Assembly: GCA_029246505.1 (NCBI GenBank)
Contig: JAQWNC010000006.1
Coordinates: forward strand, 1 to 64,000
Source of the DNA: Arenicellaceae bacterium
GTDB lineage: Bacteria; Pseudomonadota; Gammaproteobacteria; Arenicellales; Arenicellaceae
DNA length: 64,000 nt
Reading direction: 5' to 3'
Notes under the pieces: generated by a model
Seen by the model: the letters and a program-made list of their open reading frames with translations, nothing else
What the model was told of the DNA's origin: nothing
Databases searched by the model: none
Program-made: the position numbers and the translations under genes
Part shown: one piece after another, positions 36,542 through 45,303 of the stretch
Layout: every line of letters starts with the position of its first letter
Position numbering within the stretch: position 1 is the first letter of the stretch

Positions 36542-37297
36542 TTATACCCATGCTGTTATGCTATCCCAAACTAACTTCAAGCCGGTAGCAAACAGTAAAA
36601 AATAAATTATTCGATAAATGACTAGTTGAGAGGTGTACTTTAGAACCTGATACCCAAGTATCACCCCAATAGGTCCCAGTGGTGCAAGTAATAGCGATGT
36701 ATATAAGTTTGACACATCAAGTTGACCTAACATTCCGTAAGGAACTAACTTTACATAATCTACCACTGCGAAAAAAATTGCCATAGTCCCAAGCAGCACA
36801 TATTTATCGAGTCGTTTAGGCATTAAATAGATCGATAAGGGGGGAGCGCCAGCATGAATCTGAAGACTGGTAAAACCTGCCATCGCTCCGCAAATCCACC
36901 CACTAGTTTTACTGGTAGTCATATTGTCAAAACGAGCACCTACTAGCCAATAATTAAGTGCGAATAGGACCGAGATGACACCCACTAAACCCTTGAGCAT
37001 TACCGGTGAAACAGACCCTAACATGACAGAACCCAATGCCACTCCAATCAAACTGGCAGGAATTATTATCTTAAGGCTGGGAACATCCACTGTTTTCCAG
37101 AAAGTCTTAACCGCCATAATATCCATTAGACAAATAATGGGTAACAAAATAGCTGCGGCCTGAATCGGTTCCACGGCCAAGGCCATCATCGGTACCGCGA
37201 CTGCCCCAGCAGCCCCTCCCAAGCCACCTTTCCCCATTCCTGTAATTAATACCGCAGGCACGGCAAGAAAGTAGAAAAAAGGATCAGTGATGATCAT
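36542..37297 (-). CDS. TSUP (TauE/SafE) family permease
   Basis: 251 residues with seven or eight hydrophobic segments. The motif GMGKGGLGGAAGAVAVPMMA near the start and AGFTSLQIHAGAPPLSIYLM in the second half mark the TauE/SafE (DUF81) family, which exports sulfite, sulfoacetate or other anions. Substrate is not predictable alone, but a sulfite or sulfonate role fits with the aminotransferase at the left edge. It lies between the LacI gene and the TRAP transporter genes on one strand. Confidence 0.85.
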   Translation of the reverse strand: MIITDPFFYFLAVPAVLITGMGKGGLGGAAGAVAVPMMALAVEPIQAAAILLPIICLMDIMAVKTFWKTVDVPSLKIIIPASLIGVALGSVMLGSVSPVMLKGLVGVISVLFALNYWLVGARFDNMTTSKTSGWICGAMAGFTSLQIHAGAPPLSIYLMPKRLDKYVLLGTMAIFFAVVDYVKLVPYGMLGQLDVSNLYTSLLLAPLGPIGVILGYQVLKYTSQLVIYRIIYFLLFATGLKLVWDSITAWV

Positions 37298-37398
37298 TTA
37301 ACTACAATCACAGTCTTGGAATTAACCAAAAGGCTAATTTTTGGCGCTTAACAATACTTGGCTGTATACCAACCCTACTCCGGCTTTTACAAGGCAAG

Positions 37399-38679
37399 TT
37401 ACAGGCCTAGTGCATTCGGTAAAGCAAGTGATATCGAGGGAATGTAAGTAATCAACATCAGTGCAGATAACAACACGACGAGCCATGGCAATGCAGCTTT
37501 TATTGTATCTTCAAGGCTCATATTCGCGACCCCGGCAGTAACAAACAAATTCAGTCCTACCGGCGGTGTAACCAACCCAATCTGCATGTTCACCACCATC
37601 AATACACCAAGATGAATTGGATCAATACCTAGCTGCATTGCAATGGGAAATACGATAGGGGTCAAAATCAACACAACTGAAGTGGGCTCCATGAAGTTAC
37701 CAGCAGCCAGTAATAAAAAGTTCAATACTAATAGAAATGCCCAAACTGGCAAACCTAGTCCAGTGATATATTCAGTTGCGGCATGCGGTATCTGCAGTGT
37801 CGTAAGAACAAATGCAAACATAAATGCATTTGCTATTACAAACATTAGCATTACCGTTGTTCGAGACGCATCTATAAGTACTTTGGGGACTGATTTGATG
37901 CTTATATCTCGATATACATAAACCGCAATAAAAAATGCATAAACAGCCGCAACTGCAGCAGCCTCAGTAGGCGTAAATATGCCCGCGTAAATTCCGCCCA
38001 TGATGATGATAATCAGGAGAAGCCCCCAACCTGCCTCACGAAAAGTACTCCAAACTTTTGCAAAGTCTGCCTTTGCTTGACGAGGTAAATTCTCCTTACT
38101 CGCAATTACTCCAATGGTAATCATCATCATCGCAGTCAGCAAAACGCCAGGTATGACTCCAGCCATAAACAGTTTGCCAATTGACGTTTCTGTTATCGCA
38201 CCATAAACCACCATAACAATCGAAGGCGGAATCAAAATCCCGAGTGTGCCAGCATTACAAATTAATCCTGCGGAAAAATCTTTGCTGTAGCCCGACCGGA
38301 TCATCCCAACCATCATTACGCTGCCTACGGCTACTACTGTCGCCGGTGCTGACCCAGAGACTGCAGCAAAGAACGCACTGGCCAAAAGTGCTGCTAGCGC
38401 TAAGCCACCACGAAAGTGTCCGACAATAGCGTTGGCAAAATCGATCATCCTTCTGGCTACACCCCCAGTGGTTAGAAAGGTACCGGCCAATATAAAGAAA
38501 GGGATCGCCAGCAAAGGGTAAACTTGCATGGTGTGGAAAAACTTCTGAGCTAGCGAGGTTAGCGATTGATTCCCAAACATCAAGATAGTCGTAATACTTG
38601 ATAAGCCTAATGACACCGCAACTGGAACACCAAGCAGCATAAACAAAAATAATAGAAACAGTAGGAATAGAGCGCTCAT
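37399..38679 (-). CDS. TRAP transporter large permease, DctM-type
   Basis: 426 residues, 12 or so membrane segments. Family marks: YPLLAIPFFILAGTFLTTGG, AAVSGSAPATVVAVGSVMM, GTLGILIPPSIVMVVYGAIT, and LGVLMVVNMQIGLVTPPVGL. It forms the transport channel with DctQ. The start overlaps the DctQ stop by four bases. Confidence 0.95.
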   Translation of the reverse strand: MSALFLLFLLFLFMLLGVPVAVSLGLSSITTILMFGNQSLTSLAQKFFHTMQVYPLLAIPFFILAGTFLTTGGVARRMIDFANAIVGHFRGGLALAALLASAFFAAVSGSAPATVVAVGSVMMVGMIRSGYSKDFSAGLICNAGTLGILIPPSIVMVVYGAITETSIGKLFMAGVIPGVLLTAMMMITIGVIASKENLPRQAKADFAKVWSTFREAGWGLLLIIIIMGGIYAGIFTPTEAAAVAAVYAFFIAVYVYRDISIKSVPKVLIDASRTTVMLMFVIANAFMFAFVLTTLQIPHAATEYITGLGLPVWAFLLVLNFLLLAAGNFMEPTSVVLILTPIVFPIAMQLGIDPIHLGVLMVVNMQIGLVTPPVGLNLFVTAGVANMSLEDTIKAALPWLVVLLSALMLITYIPSISLALPNALGL

Positions 38680-39221
38680 TTCGCTAGGTCTCCTGAGTTA
38701 TCTACAGGCATTTCCGTATCAGTACGCAATCGCTCTTCTTCAGTCGGCACCAGAGCCCCCAAATTACCACGATAAGCTTTAATACCGGCCTCGACGAAAC
38801 GTCCAGCAAGCAGCAGAAAACCCAAAGGCATAAAGATTGTAAGTAGCCATTTTGGAGCCGGTATATCACGCGCATGATTACCCAGAACATAGAGTCGATT
38901 AACCAATGTGCTCGCGCCGTAAAACATCAATGCACAATAAACCAGGCAAATAGCCACGACGAACAAAATAACAGCCCTGTTCAGTTTTGGTGATAAGCGT
39001 CTAGTGAACATATCGACCGCGATGTGCGAACGAGTGCGCACACCATATGCCATGCCAATTAAAACCAACGCTCCAAACGAATAGGTAGTCGCTTCAAGCG
39101 ACCAAACCCAACCAGTATTAAATATGTAGCGTAAAACTACCTGAATAAAGGTGAGCACGGTCATAAAAGCCAACAAACCAGAAAGTAAAGCTTCCTCGAA
39201 CTGATTAATAATATTGCGCAT
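38676..39221 (-). CDS. TRAP transporter small permease, DctQ-type
   Basis: 181 residues, four membrane helices. VLRYIFNTGWVWSLEATTYS and GMAYGVRTRSHIAVDMF are the typical DctQ core. It pairs with DctM (4-base overlap) downstream and is preceded by the DctP gene with a 56-base gap. Confidence 0.92.
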   Translation of the reverse strand: MRNIINQFEEALLSGLLAFMTVLTFIQVVLRYIFNTGWVWSLEATTYSFGALVLIGMAYGVRTRSHIAVDMFTRRLSPKLNRAVILFVVAICLVYCALMFYGASTLVNRLYVLGNHARDIPAPKWLLTIFMPLGFLLLAGRFVEAGIKAYRGNLGALVPTEEERLRTDTEMPVDNSGDLAK

Positions 39222-39277
39222 GCTGTTAAACCTAATTTATCCGTGAGTAAATGAGCTAACGCTTCAGTAAAAGGTAA

Positions 39278-40306
39278 CTATTGCTGTCCAGCTGCTAACG
39301 CGGCATTTAGCAGATCTTCACCAATACTATCAGAAAACGTATCCCACACCGGGAGCATAGTATCTGCCCATACTTTACGTTCACCATCATTCAATCGGGC
39401 TATCTCAGATCGCCCCGACTCGATAATGTTTGCTAGGGCACCGGCGTTAACTTCCTTCGCCTGATCATTTCCCCAAGCACTTACTTCATCAATAATTACC
39501 TGCAGCTGTTGCCGTACATCCTCAGGTAACGATTGCCAAAATGGCTCATTAACTGCCAGCAAATAGCCAAGGTACCCGTGGTTGGATTCAGTTAGGTACG
39601 GTTGCACCTCGTAAAACTTCGAGGAATAAGTGTTTGCCCAGGTATTTTCCTGAGCATCAACCGCGCCAGTTTGTAGTGCTTGATAAACCTCACCAAAGGC
39701 CATTTTTTGAGGATTTCCCCCCATTTGTAAAATTTGCGCTTGCAGTACATCAGACTCCATTATTCTAAACTTTAGCCCCTCTGCAGCCTCAGGAGACGTT
39801 ATTGGAACGGGCCCACCAAACTGCTTCATACCGTTATGCCAAAATCCCACACCTCGTATTCCACTTTTGAGCACAGCCCCCAAGAGTTCTTCGCGTGCAG
39901 GGCCCGATTGGAAACGTTCGGCGGCAGCAAGATCTACAAACAAAAAAGGTAAATCAAAAACTTGGTACTTCTTAGTTAAGCGATCCAATTTAGATAAAGA
40001 TACGGCAATCATCTGCACTTCACCAAAAGCCAAGGCGTCAATTGAATCATCGTCATTCATAAGTTGCCCAGAGGGATAAACTTCAACCGTTACAATTCCA
40101 GGCATACGCTCTTCAACCAGCATCTTGAATCGATCTGCTGCTAAACCCTTAGGTGTTCCGGGCGCAGTTACATGAGGAAATTTAATCAGAATAGGTCCGT
40201 TTGAGGAATCGCTACCACAAGCGGATAAAAGGCCCACCAATAAAACCAAACCGATAAGCCCAAATTGTGATCGATATTGAACAGTTGCACTCTTAGTTGT
40301 TGTCAT
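39278..40306 (-). CDS. TRAP transporter substrate-binding lipoprotein, DctP-type
   Basis: 342 residues. A lipoprotein signal ends LLSACGSDSS (Cys30). GAGG seven bases before the ATG supports the start. The DctP fold is seen in FPHVTAPGTPKGLAADRFKM, VYPSGQLMNDDDSIDALAFG, FRIMESDVLQAQILQMGGNP, and YQALQTGAVDAQENTWANTY. The Arg in FRIME normally pairs with the ligand's carboxylate, so a carboxylate or sulfonate-type anion is expected. Lipid anchoring of DctP is less common but known. Confidence 0.92.
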   Translation of the reverse strand: MTTTKSATVQYRSQFGLIGLVLLVGLLSACGSDSSNGPILIKFPHVTAPGTPKGLAADRFKMLVEERMPGIVTVEVYPSGQLMNDDDSIDALAFGEVQMIAVSLSKLDRLTKKYQVFDLPFLFVDLAAAERFQSGPAREELLGAVLKSGIRGVGFWHNGMKQFGGPVPITSPEAAEGLKFRIMESDVLQAQILQMGGNPQKMAFGEVYQALQTGAVDAQENTWANTYSSKFYEVQPYLTESNHGYLGYLLAVNEPFWQSLPEDVRQQLQVIIDEVSAWGNDQAKEVNAGALANIIESGRSEIARLNDGERKVWADTMLPVWDTFSDSIGEDLLNAALAAGQQ

Positions 40307-40381
40307 AGTTATACCTCAGTATTTATAATTTAATTTGTTCTGTCAGGGCATGCCAACCGAAATACCTATTTCGATCAACGT

Positions 40382-41839
40382 CTACCATTCTACCGCTATA
40401 TATTTTGATTCGAGAAACTCTTCAATTCCCGCATCACCGCCTTCGCGACCAATACCACTTTGTTTGAATCCACCAAACGGAGCTGCTGGCTCGGAAATAA
40501 AACCTCGGTTTATTCCCACTACGCCGGCCTCAACGCGCTCAGCAACAGATAAAGCAGTGCCTATATTCCGACTAATCACATAAGCAGCAAGGCCGAGATG
40601 CGTATCATTAGTACTCTGCACCATTTCATCAACATCATCGAATGATACCAGCGCGGCAACCGGACCGAAAATTTCCGTGGTTAAAATATCAGCACCGGCT
40701 GGAATGTTATCCAATACCGTCGGCTGGTAAAAATACCCGACGCCTGGTGGACATTTACCGCCAGTTCGCACAGTAGCGCCCATTGAAACTGCTTCGTCTA
40801 CCAATTGTTTAACTTTGTCTCTGGTCGAAGCATTGACCAATGGACCAACATCGATACCATCCTCCAATCCAGGGCCTACTTTTAATTTAGCCATTCGAGC
40901 TGTAAAACCGCTAGCAAACTCCTCGTACACGGATGAATGTACAAAGAATCTATTCGCGCTTACACAAGACTCGCCAGCATTTCGAATCTTGGCTACAAAT
41001 GCAGAATCAATAGCAACATCAATATCTGCATCTTCCAATACTATAAACGGTGCGTTTCCACCTAGTTCCATCGAGCAATTTTGAACTTTTTCTGCGGCCT
41101 TGCTCAATAACAGGCGCCCGACTTCAGTTGAACCAGTAAAAGATACTTTACGCACCCGAGAATCCGACAGCACGGTATTTGAAATAATTGAAGATCGACG
41201 GGAGGGTAAAACATTGAGGACCCCTGCCGGCACTCCAGCCTCTTCAAATAAACTCGCTATCATTAATGCTGTGAGTGGCGTTTCAGAAGCGGGTTTCAAA
41301 ATCGTGGTACAACCTGCAGCCAACGCTGGGGCAATTTTCCGAACCGCCATCGCTGCTGGGAAATTCCACGGTGTAATTAACAAACATATTCCCACCGGGT
41401 GCTTTTGCACAACAATATTGTTAATGCCACCTGGGGCCCTACCAAAGCTGCCAGTAATATGAGTCGTTTCCTCTGCATACCATCTTAAATAACCGGTTGC
41501 GTAAGCCATTTCACCCAAGGCCTCAGCAAAGGTCTTACCTTCTTCGCGAGACATAAGTGTTGCAAAATCACTTTGGCGCGCATGCATCAGTTCATACGCC
41601 TTGTGTAAAATTTCAGCACGTTGGCGTGGAGCAGTTCCCGCCCACCCTACACTCGCGGATTCAGCCGCATCAACCGCCGCTATAGCATCATCTGCGCTAG
41701 CGCTAGCAACCGAAGCAATTACCTGCTCAGTTGCAGGATCAAAAATATCAAATCGCTGATCATCAGATGCCGGACGCCATTCACCATTAATATATAAATC
41801 GGTGGCAACGGATTTTATTAGTTGTTCGCTATGATTCAT
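40382..41839 (-). CDS. NAD(P)-dependent aldehyde dehydrogenase, succinate-semialdehyde type
   Basis: From the ATG at 41839 the product has 485 residues; an in-frame ATG at 41893 adds only 18 polar residues. Catalytic residues are Glu258 in MELGGNAPF and Cys292 in NAGESCVSANRF. LLITPWNFPAAM and SFTGSTEVGR are conserved cofactor segments. The sequence is of the GabD type, which oxidises succinate semialdehyde; other short polar semialdehydes (such as sulfolactaldehyde, malonate semialdehyde) are possible. It lies 75 bases upstream of DctP on the same strand. Confidence 0.92.
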   Translation of the reverse strand: MNHSEQLIKSVATDLYINGEWRPASDDQRFDIFDPATEQVIASVASASADDAIAAVDAAESASVGWAGTAPRQRAEILHKAYELMHARQSDFATLMSREEGKTFAEALGEMAYATGYLRWYAEETTHITGSFGRAPGGINNIVVQKHPVGICLLITPWNFPAAMAVRKIAPALAAGCTTILKPASETPLTALMIASLFEEAGVPAGVLNVLPSRRSSIISNTVLSDSRVRKVSFTGSTEVGRLLLSKAAEKVQNCSMELGGNAPFIVLEDADIDVAIDSAFVAKIRNAGESCVSANRFFVHSSVYEEFASGFTARMAKLKVGPGLEDGIDVGPLVNASTRDKVKQLVDEAVSMGATVRTGGKCPPGVGYFYQPTVLDNIPAGADILTTEIFGPVAALVSFDDVDEMVQSTNDTHLGLAAYVISRNIGTALSVAERVEAGVVGINRGFISEPAAPFGGFKQSGIGREGGDAGIEEFLESKYIAVEW

Positions 41840-42021
41840 GAGGTTCTTTCTGTTCTGCTGTCTATTTGGAAATTGAATTCTATTTAAAGCCAAGCTCGCA
41901 CAAGCCGCAGCTTACGTACGAAGTTTAAGGTTTAGCAAACACCACATCGGATACGACGTGACAAAGGCGTATTCGGGTCACCTTAAAATTTACGAAAAAG
42001 GCGCCTAGCCTATGCCCTATT

Positions 42022-43344
42022 TTAATACTTGTTGGCGACAAATAATTCTTGAGCAGGGAACAGCGTAATAACTTTCGCCCCATCGGCGGTAACTACTACT
42101 TCCTCCTCAATTCGTGCTGCGCCACTACCATCTGCAGCCGGACAATATGTCTCGAGCGCAAATACCATTCCTTCTTGCAATTCAAATGGATTATCAAACG
42201 ATGTTAATCGACTGATAATTGGCCGTTCATGCAAAGCTAGGCCAAGCCCATGACCAAACTGAAGCCCGAAAGCTTCCATTTCATTGGCAAAGCCAAATTC
42301 TTCCGCTGCAGGCCATATTCCTGCAATTTTATCAGTAGTAAGCCCTGGCTTAACCATTGCAATCGCGTCATCGATCCATTCTCTTGCCTGCTTATAAGCG
42401 TCGACCTGACCCGGCGTTGACAAACCAACGTTCAAGGTTCGATAGTAACAAGTTCGATAACCCATAAATGACTGAATAATGTCAAAAAATGCTTGGTCAC
42501 CAGGACGGTACATGCGATCGGTAAAATTATGCGGATGTGGGGAGCAACGCTCGCCAGAAACTGCGTTAACGGCCTCGACATCGTCAGAACCCATTTCGTA
42601 CAAGAGCTTATTCGCCAGAGCAACCATCTGATTTTCTGTGGCGCCGGGCTTTAGAGCCTCAGCAATATTTTGATACACGCCATCAACCATAGAGGCTGCC
42701 TGATTAAGTAACACAATCTCGTCCATGCTCTTAATTTGTCGAGCATCAAGAAACACTTGCTGCGCATCGCGCACATCTAGACCTACGGCCTGCAGAGCCA
42801 GGAACATTGGTGGTTCAGCGACATCAACTCCTAATGGTTGATCCGCCACTCCAGCGGCTTTAAGTAGGTCGTAAATTTCTTTGGCGGCACGCTTAAATAA
42901 TCCAGCCTCTTCGCTTACCGAACCCCGCAACCCCAGCATACCTGCGTGGCAATGGTCTTGCTTTAACCACGGTGCGTATAAACGATGATGTGCCGCCGCT
43001 GACCCAAAATCCCATAAATACGGATGTGAGCTACCCTTGGTGTAAAGCGCATACCGACAAATTTTATCGCGGCTCCATTCACCTATGACACTGCCGGTTA
43101 AGTAACGAATATTATTATTATCAAAACACAACACCGCACCTAACTCGGAATCTTCTAATGCAGACTTAGCGCGCGCCAAACGATATCTCCTTAAGCGCTC
43201 AAAATCGACACGCTCTTCAAAATCGACCGCCATTTTTCCAGGAGAATGAATTGGTCGATCCCAATTCCATCTTGGATTGGCATCTTGTACTGAAATATCA
43301 CGTGGAATAATTATTTCAGGTTCAGTTGCTTTAATAATTGCCAT
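42022..43344 (-). CDS. M24 family metallopeptidase-like hydrolase
   Basis: About 440 residues. GGGA six bases before the ATG at 43344 favours it over the ATG at 43356. The N-terminal creatinase/prolidase-like domain is followed by the pita-bread fold: NAVSGERCSPHPHNF, QAFFDIIQSFMGYRTCYYRT, FGHGLGLALHERPI, and VFALETYCPA with ARIEEEVVVT. Counting from 43356, Asp292 is the first metal ligand; the expected second Asp eleven residues later is Cys303, while His369, Glu402 and a Glu near 417 are kept. The altered ligand set suggests non-peptidase chemistry, as in creatinase. Divergent from the beta-hydroxyacid dehydrogenase gene across 541 bases. Confidence 0.85.
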   Translation of the reverse strand: MAIIKATEPEIIIPRDISVQDANPRWNWDRPIHSPGKMAVDFEERVDFERLRRYRLARAKSALEDSELGAVLCFDNNNIRYLTGSVIGEWSRDKICRYALYTKGSSHPYLWDFGSAAAHHRLYAPWLKQDHCHAGMLGLRGSVSEEAGLFKRAAKEIYDLLKAAGVADQPLGVDVAEPPMFLALQAVGLDVRDAQQVFLDARQIKSMDEIVLLNQAASMVDGVYQNIAEALKPGATENQMVALANKLLYEMGSDDVEAVNAVSGERCSPHPHNFTDRMYRPGDQAFFDIIQSFMGYRTCYYRTLNVGLSTPGQVDAYKQAREWIDDAIAMVKPGLTTDKIAGIWPAAEEFGFANEMEAFGLQFGHGLGLALHERPIISRLTSFDNPFELQEGMVFALETYCPAADGSGAARIEEEVVVTADGAKVITLFPAQELFVANKY

Positions 43345-43438
43345 ACAGCGTCCCATTAGATTAGTGTGTTTATAAAAATACGTTTTTCTCGAGCCTCAAA
43401 ATGAAGGATAGCGCAGCATCGTTTTAGGTCTAAATATG

Positions 43439-43452
43439 CGCAAACGTGTGCA
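43439..43452. promoter_or_regulatory. LacI-type operator-like palindrome, site A
   Basis: CGCA-A-ACGT-G-TGCA. Fits the pattern (T/C)G-CA-n-ACGT-n-TGCA with a central CG, as usual for LacI family operators. About 95 bases upstream of the M24 start codon. Confidence 0.5.
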
Positions 43453-43658
43453 TCCTCCAATAGTAAAGCACAATAATTAAATAATCAATGGCCCTGAGAC
43501 CAATATAGTCAAATAATTCTTTGCACATCGATTGCTTAAATAGCGACAATTAAAATATCAAATCATGCTGGGGCCAATACGCGTTTAAACCAGTATTTCG
43601 TAAACTTCAAGGCGCTAATATATCTGGATTGCGCAATAGTCAATTCACTGCTACACTA

Positions 43659-43672
43659 TGCACACGTATGCA
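43659..43672. promoter_or_regulatory. LacI-type operator-like palindrome, site B
   Basis: TGCA-C-ACGT-A-TGCA. It fits the same pattern as site A and is symmetric except at one pair of positions. Next to it, one base on, is a separate 29-base palindrome. Confidence 0.5.
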
Positions 43673-43673
43673 C

Positions 43674-43702
43674 AATATTAAACGTAATTTACGTTTAATA
43701 TT
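43674..43702. promoter_or_regulatory. 29-bp perfect palindrome
   Basis: Half AATATTAAACGTAA, one base, then the exact reverse complement. It is AT-rich with ACGT-like cores, lies in the divergent region, and could be an operator for a second regulator or part of a composite site. Confidence 0.55.
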
Positions 43703-43885
43703 TCAGTATTTACCTCTATAAATAACTAGCTATCAACATCAGCTATAGTTGCACAGAAGTTTATAGGATACGGATGCAAAAAGCCGATCAAACCCTGTGT
43801 GCTCGATTTGAAACGGCTCAATTATAACAAGTCGCTTAAGCAAATAGCATAAATTTAACAAACACCACTAGGAAGCAATAATTTA

Positions 43886-44839
43886 ATGTCTACTACAAAC
43901 CAACATACATCATCTATCGGCTGGATCGGCATGGGCCGCATGGGTTACGCGATGGCAGAAAGGCTATTGCAAGCTGGCAACGACGTATCGGTCTGGAATC
44001 GAACTCAAAGCAAAGCAGAACCATTAGTAGCCCAAGGGGCAAAACTTGCCCAAGTCCCTTCGGATCTTGCTTCATGCGATATTATCTTCACAATGTTATC
44101 CACCTCTAACGATGTCAAGCAAGTGCTGTTCGGGGACACGGGCTTATTGAGCGGCAACGGTAAGCCAAAAATGATCGTAGAATGCTCTACAATTTCTGGG
44201 GAAGCATCAGCGGAAATTTGTGCCGAACTGAATAAAATTGGTATTGATTATTTAGCCTCGCCAGTAAGCGGCAATGCAAAATGCGTCACCGCAGGTAAGC
44301 TGGCAATAGTTACCTCCGGGCCAGAACACCTGTTCGAAAAAGTACAGCCTTATTTGGAAACTATTGGTGGCCTGGGAGTTACATATGTTGGCGAGGGTGA
44401 GCTGTCTCGTACGGTAAAAATTTGCCACAACGTATTTTTAGGTATCGTCACGCAGTCTCTTGCTGAACTCACCATACTCGCGCAGCAATCTGGTGTGTCA
44501 CGTAGCGCATTTTTAGATTTCATGAATAAGAGCGTTATGGGTTCTATTTTTACAAAATACAAAACTCCAGGTTGGGTTAATCAGGATTATACCGTCACGT
44601 TTACGCCGGAATTAATGCGTAAAGATATGGACCTTGGCTTGCAGATGGGTCGCAATCTGGAAGTCCCTATGCCAACGGCATCAGTCGTTCGTGATCAGAT
44701 GCAACAATCGATGGGAACAGGGAATCGAACCACCATGGACTTTAGTATCGTGCTTGATCACATGGCTAAATGCTCAGGCATTGAAAAGCTGGTATCAGAG
44801 AATGTCGAAGTTCCTGATGGCTTAGAAGTTGATTCTTAA
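43886..44839 (+). CDS. NAD(P)-dependent beta-hydroxyacid dehydrogenase (3-hydroxyisobutyrate dehydrogenase family)
   Basis: 317 residues. The dinucleotide site IGWIGMGRMGYAMAERLL leads, then NRTQSKAEPLVAQGA, the substrate motif ASPVSGNAKCVTAGKLAIV and catalytic Lys178 with Asn182 in VKICHNVFLG. Family members oxidise 3-hydroxyisobutyrate, tartronate semialdehyde, sulfolactaldehyde or similar beta-hydroxyacids. It is divergent from the M24 gene and probably under the same LacI control. Confidence 0.9.
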   Translation: MSTTNQHTSSIGWIGMGRMGYAMAERLLQAGNDVSVWNRTQSKAEPLVAQGAKLAQVPSDLASCDIIFTMLSTSNDVKQVLFGDTGLLSGNGKPKMIVECSTISGEASAEICAELNKIGIDYLASPVSGNAKCVTAGKLAIVTSGPEHLFEKVQPYLETIGGLGVTYVGEGELSRTVKICHNVFLGIVTQSLAELTILAQQSGVSRSAFLDFMNKSVMGSIFTKYKTPGWVNQDYTVTFTPELMRKDMDLGLQMGRNLEVPMPTASVVRDQMQQSMGTGNRTTMDFSIVLDHMAKCSGIEKLVSENVEVPDGLEVDS

Positions 44840-44921
44840 TTCAGAAATTCAGCACCAAAGCCTTAAATTTCGACGTCAACCCAACTATAATTGATATAAG
44901 TTAACCCTCGACACCAAAATC

Positions 44922-45170
44922 ATGCCTACATATATCTATCAGACTATTCCTGAAAATAGCCAACAAGAGCCGCATCGATTCGAAGTGTCCCAAAGGATGA
45001 CTGACTCACCACTCACTCATGATCCAGATTCTGGCGACCCAGTACGCCGAGTAGTGACTGGCGGGTCGGGGATCAAACTAAAAGGCTTAAAACGCAGCAC
45101 AATGGTTGATAAGTCCAGCCCAGCCGCAACTGCTTGCGGCTGTGCAACTGGTCGCCCACATAGGCATTAG
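44922..45170 (+). CDS. FmdB-like small protein with degenerate zinc ribbon
   Basis: 82 residues. The start MPTYIYQTIPENSQQ and RRVVTGGSGIKLKG match FmdB-type small regulators, but the usual two CxxC pairs are missing: the positions read T and HDPDSG instead. The C-terminus has ACGCATGRPHRH, with two Cys and two His that could still bind a metal. Function unknown. It lies 82 bases after the dehydrogenase. Confidence 0.6.
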   Translation: MPTYIYQTIPENSQQEPHRFEVSQRMTDSPLTHDPDSGDPVRRVVTGGSGIKLKGLKRSTMVDKSSPAATACGCATGRPHRH

Positions 45171-45303
45171 CTCGGCATCGATGCGATAAACAAGTGCACT
45201 ACCAGCCTATTTATATCGAAAAAAATGTAGTTTTAGTAAAAATTACGATATTATCCGCCTCCGCATGAAACTCTGCCGTTTCTGCAAATAACATTAAATA
45301 ATC

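Larger units (their letters stand above)
43345..43885. other. Divergent regulatory region between the M24 and dehydrogenase genes
   Basis: No gene seen. It carries two LacI-type palindromes (43439-43452, 43659-43672) and a perfect 29-base inverted repeat at 43674-43702. AT-rich sequence on both sides could hold the two promoters. Confidence 0.6.

Noticed and set aside
42022-43344. DMSP lyase DddP as identity of the M24-like protein
   Set aside because: DddP is also M24-fold, but the metal-site segments here do not match what I recall of DddP, so I keep the general call.
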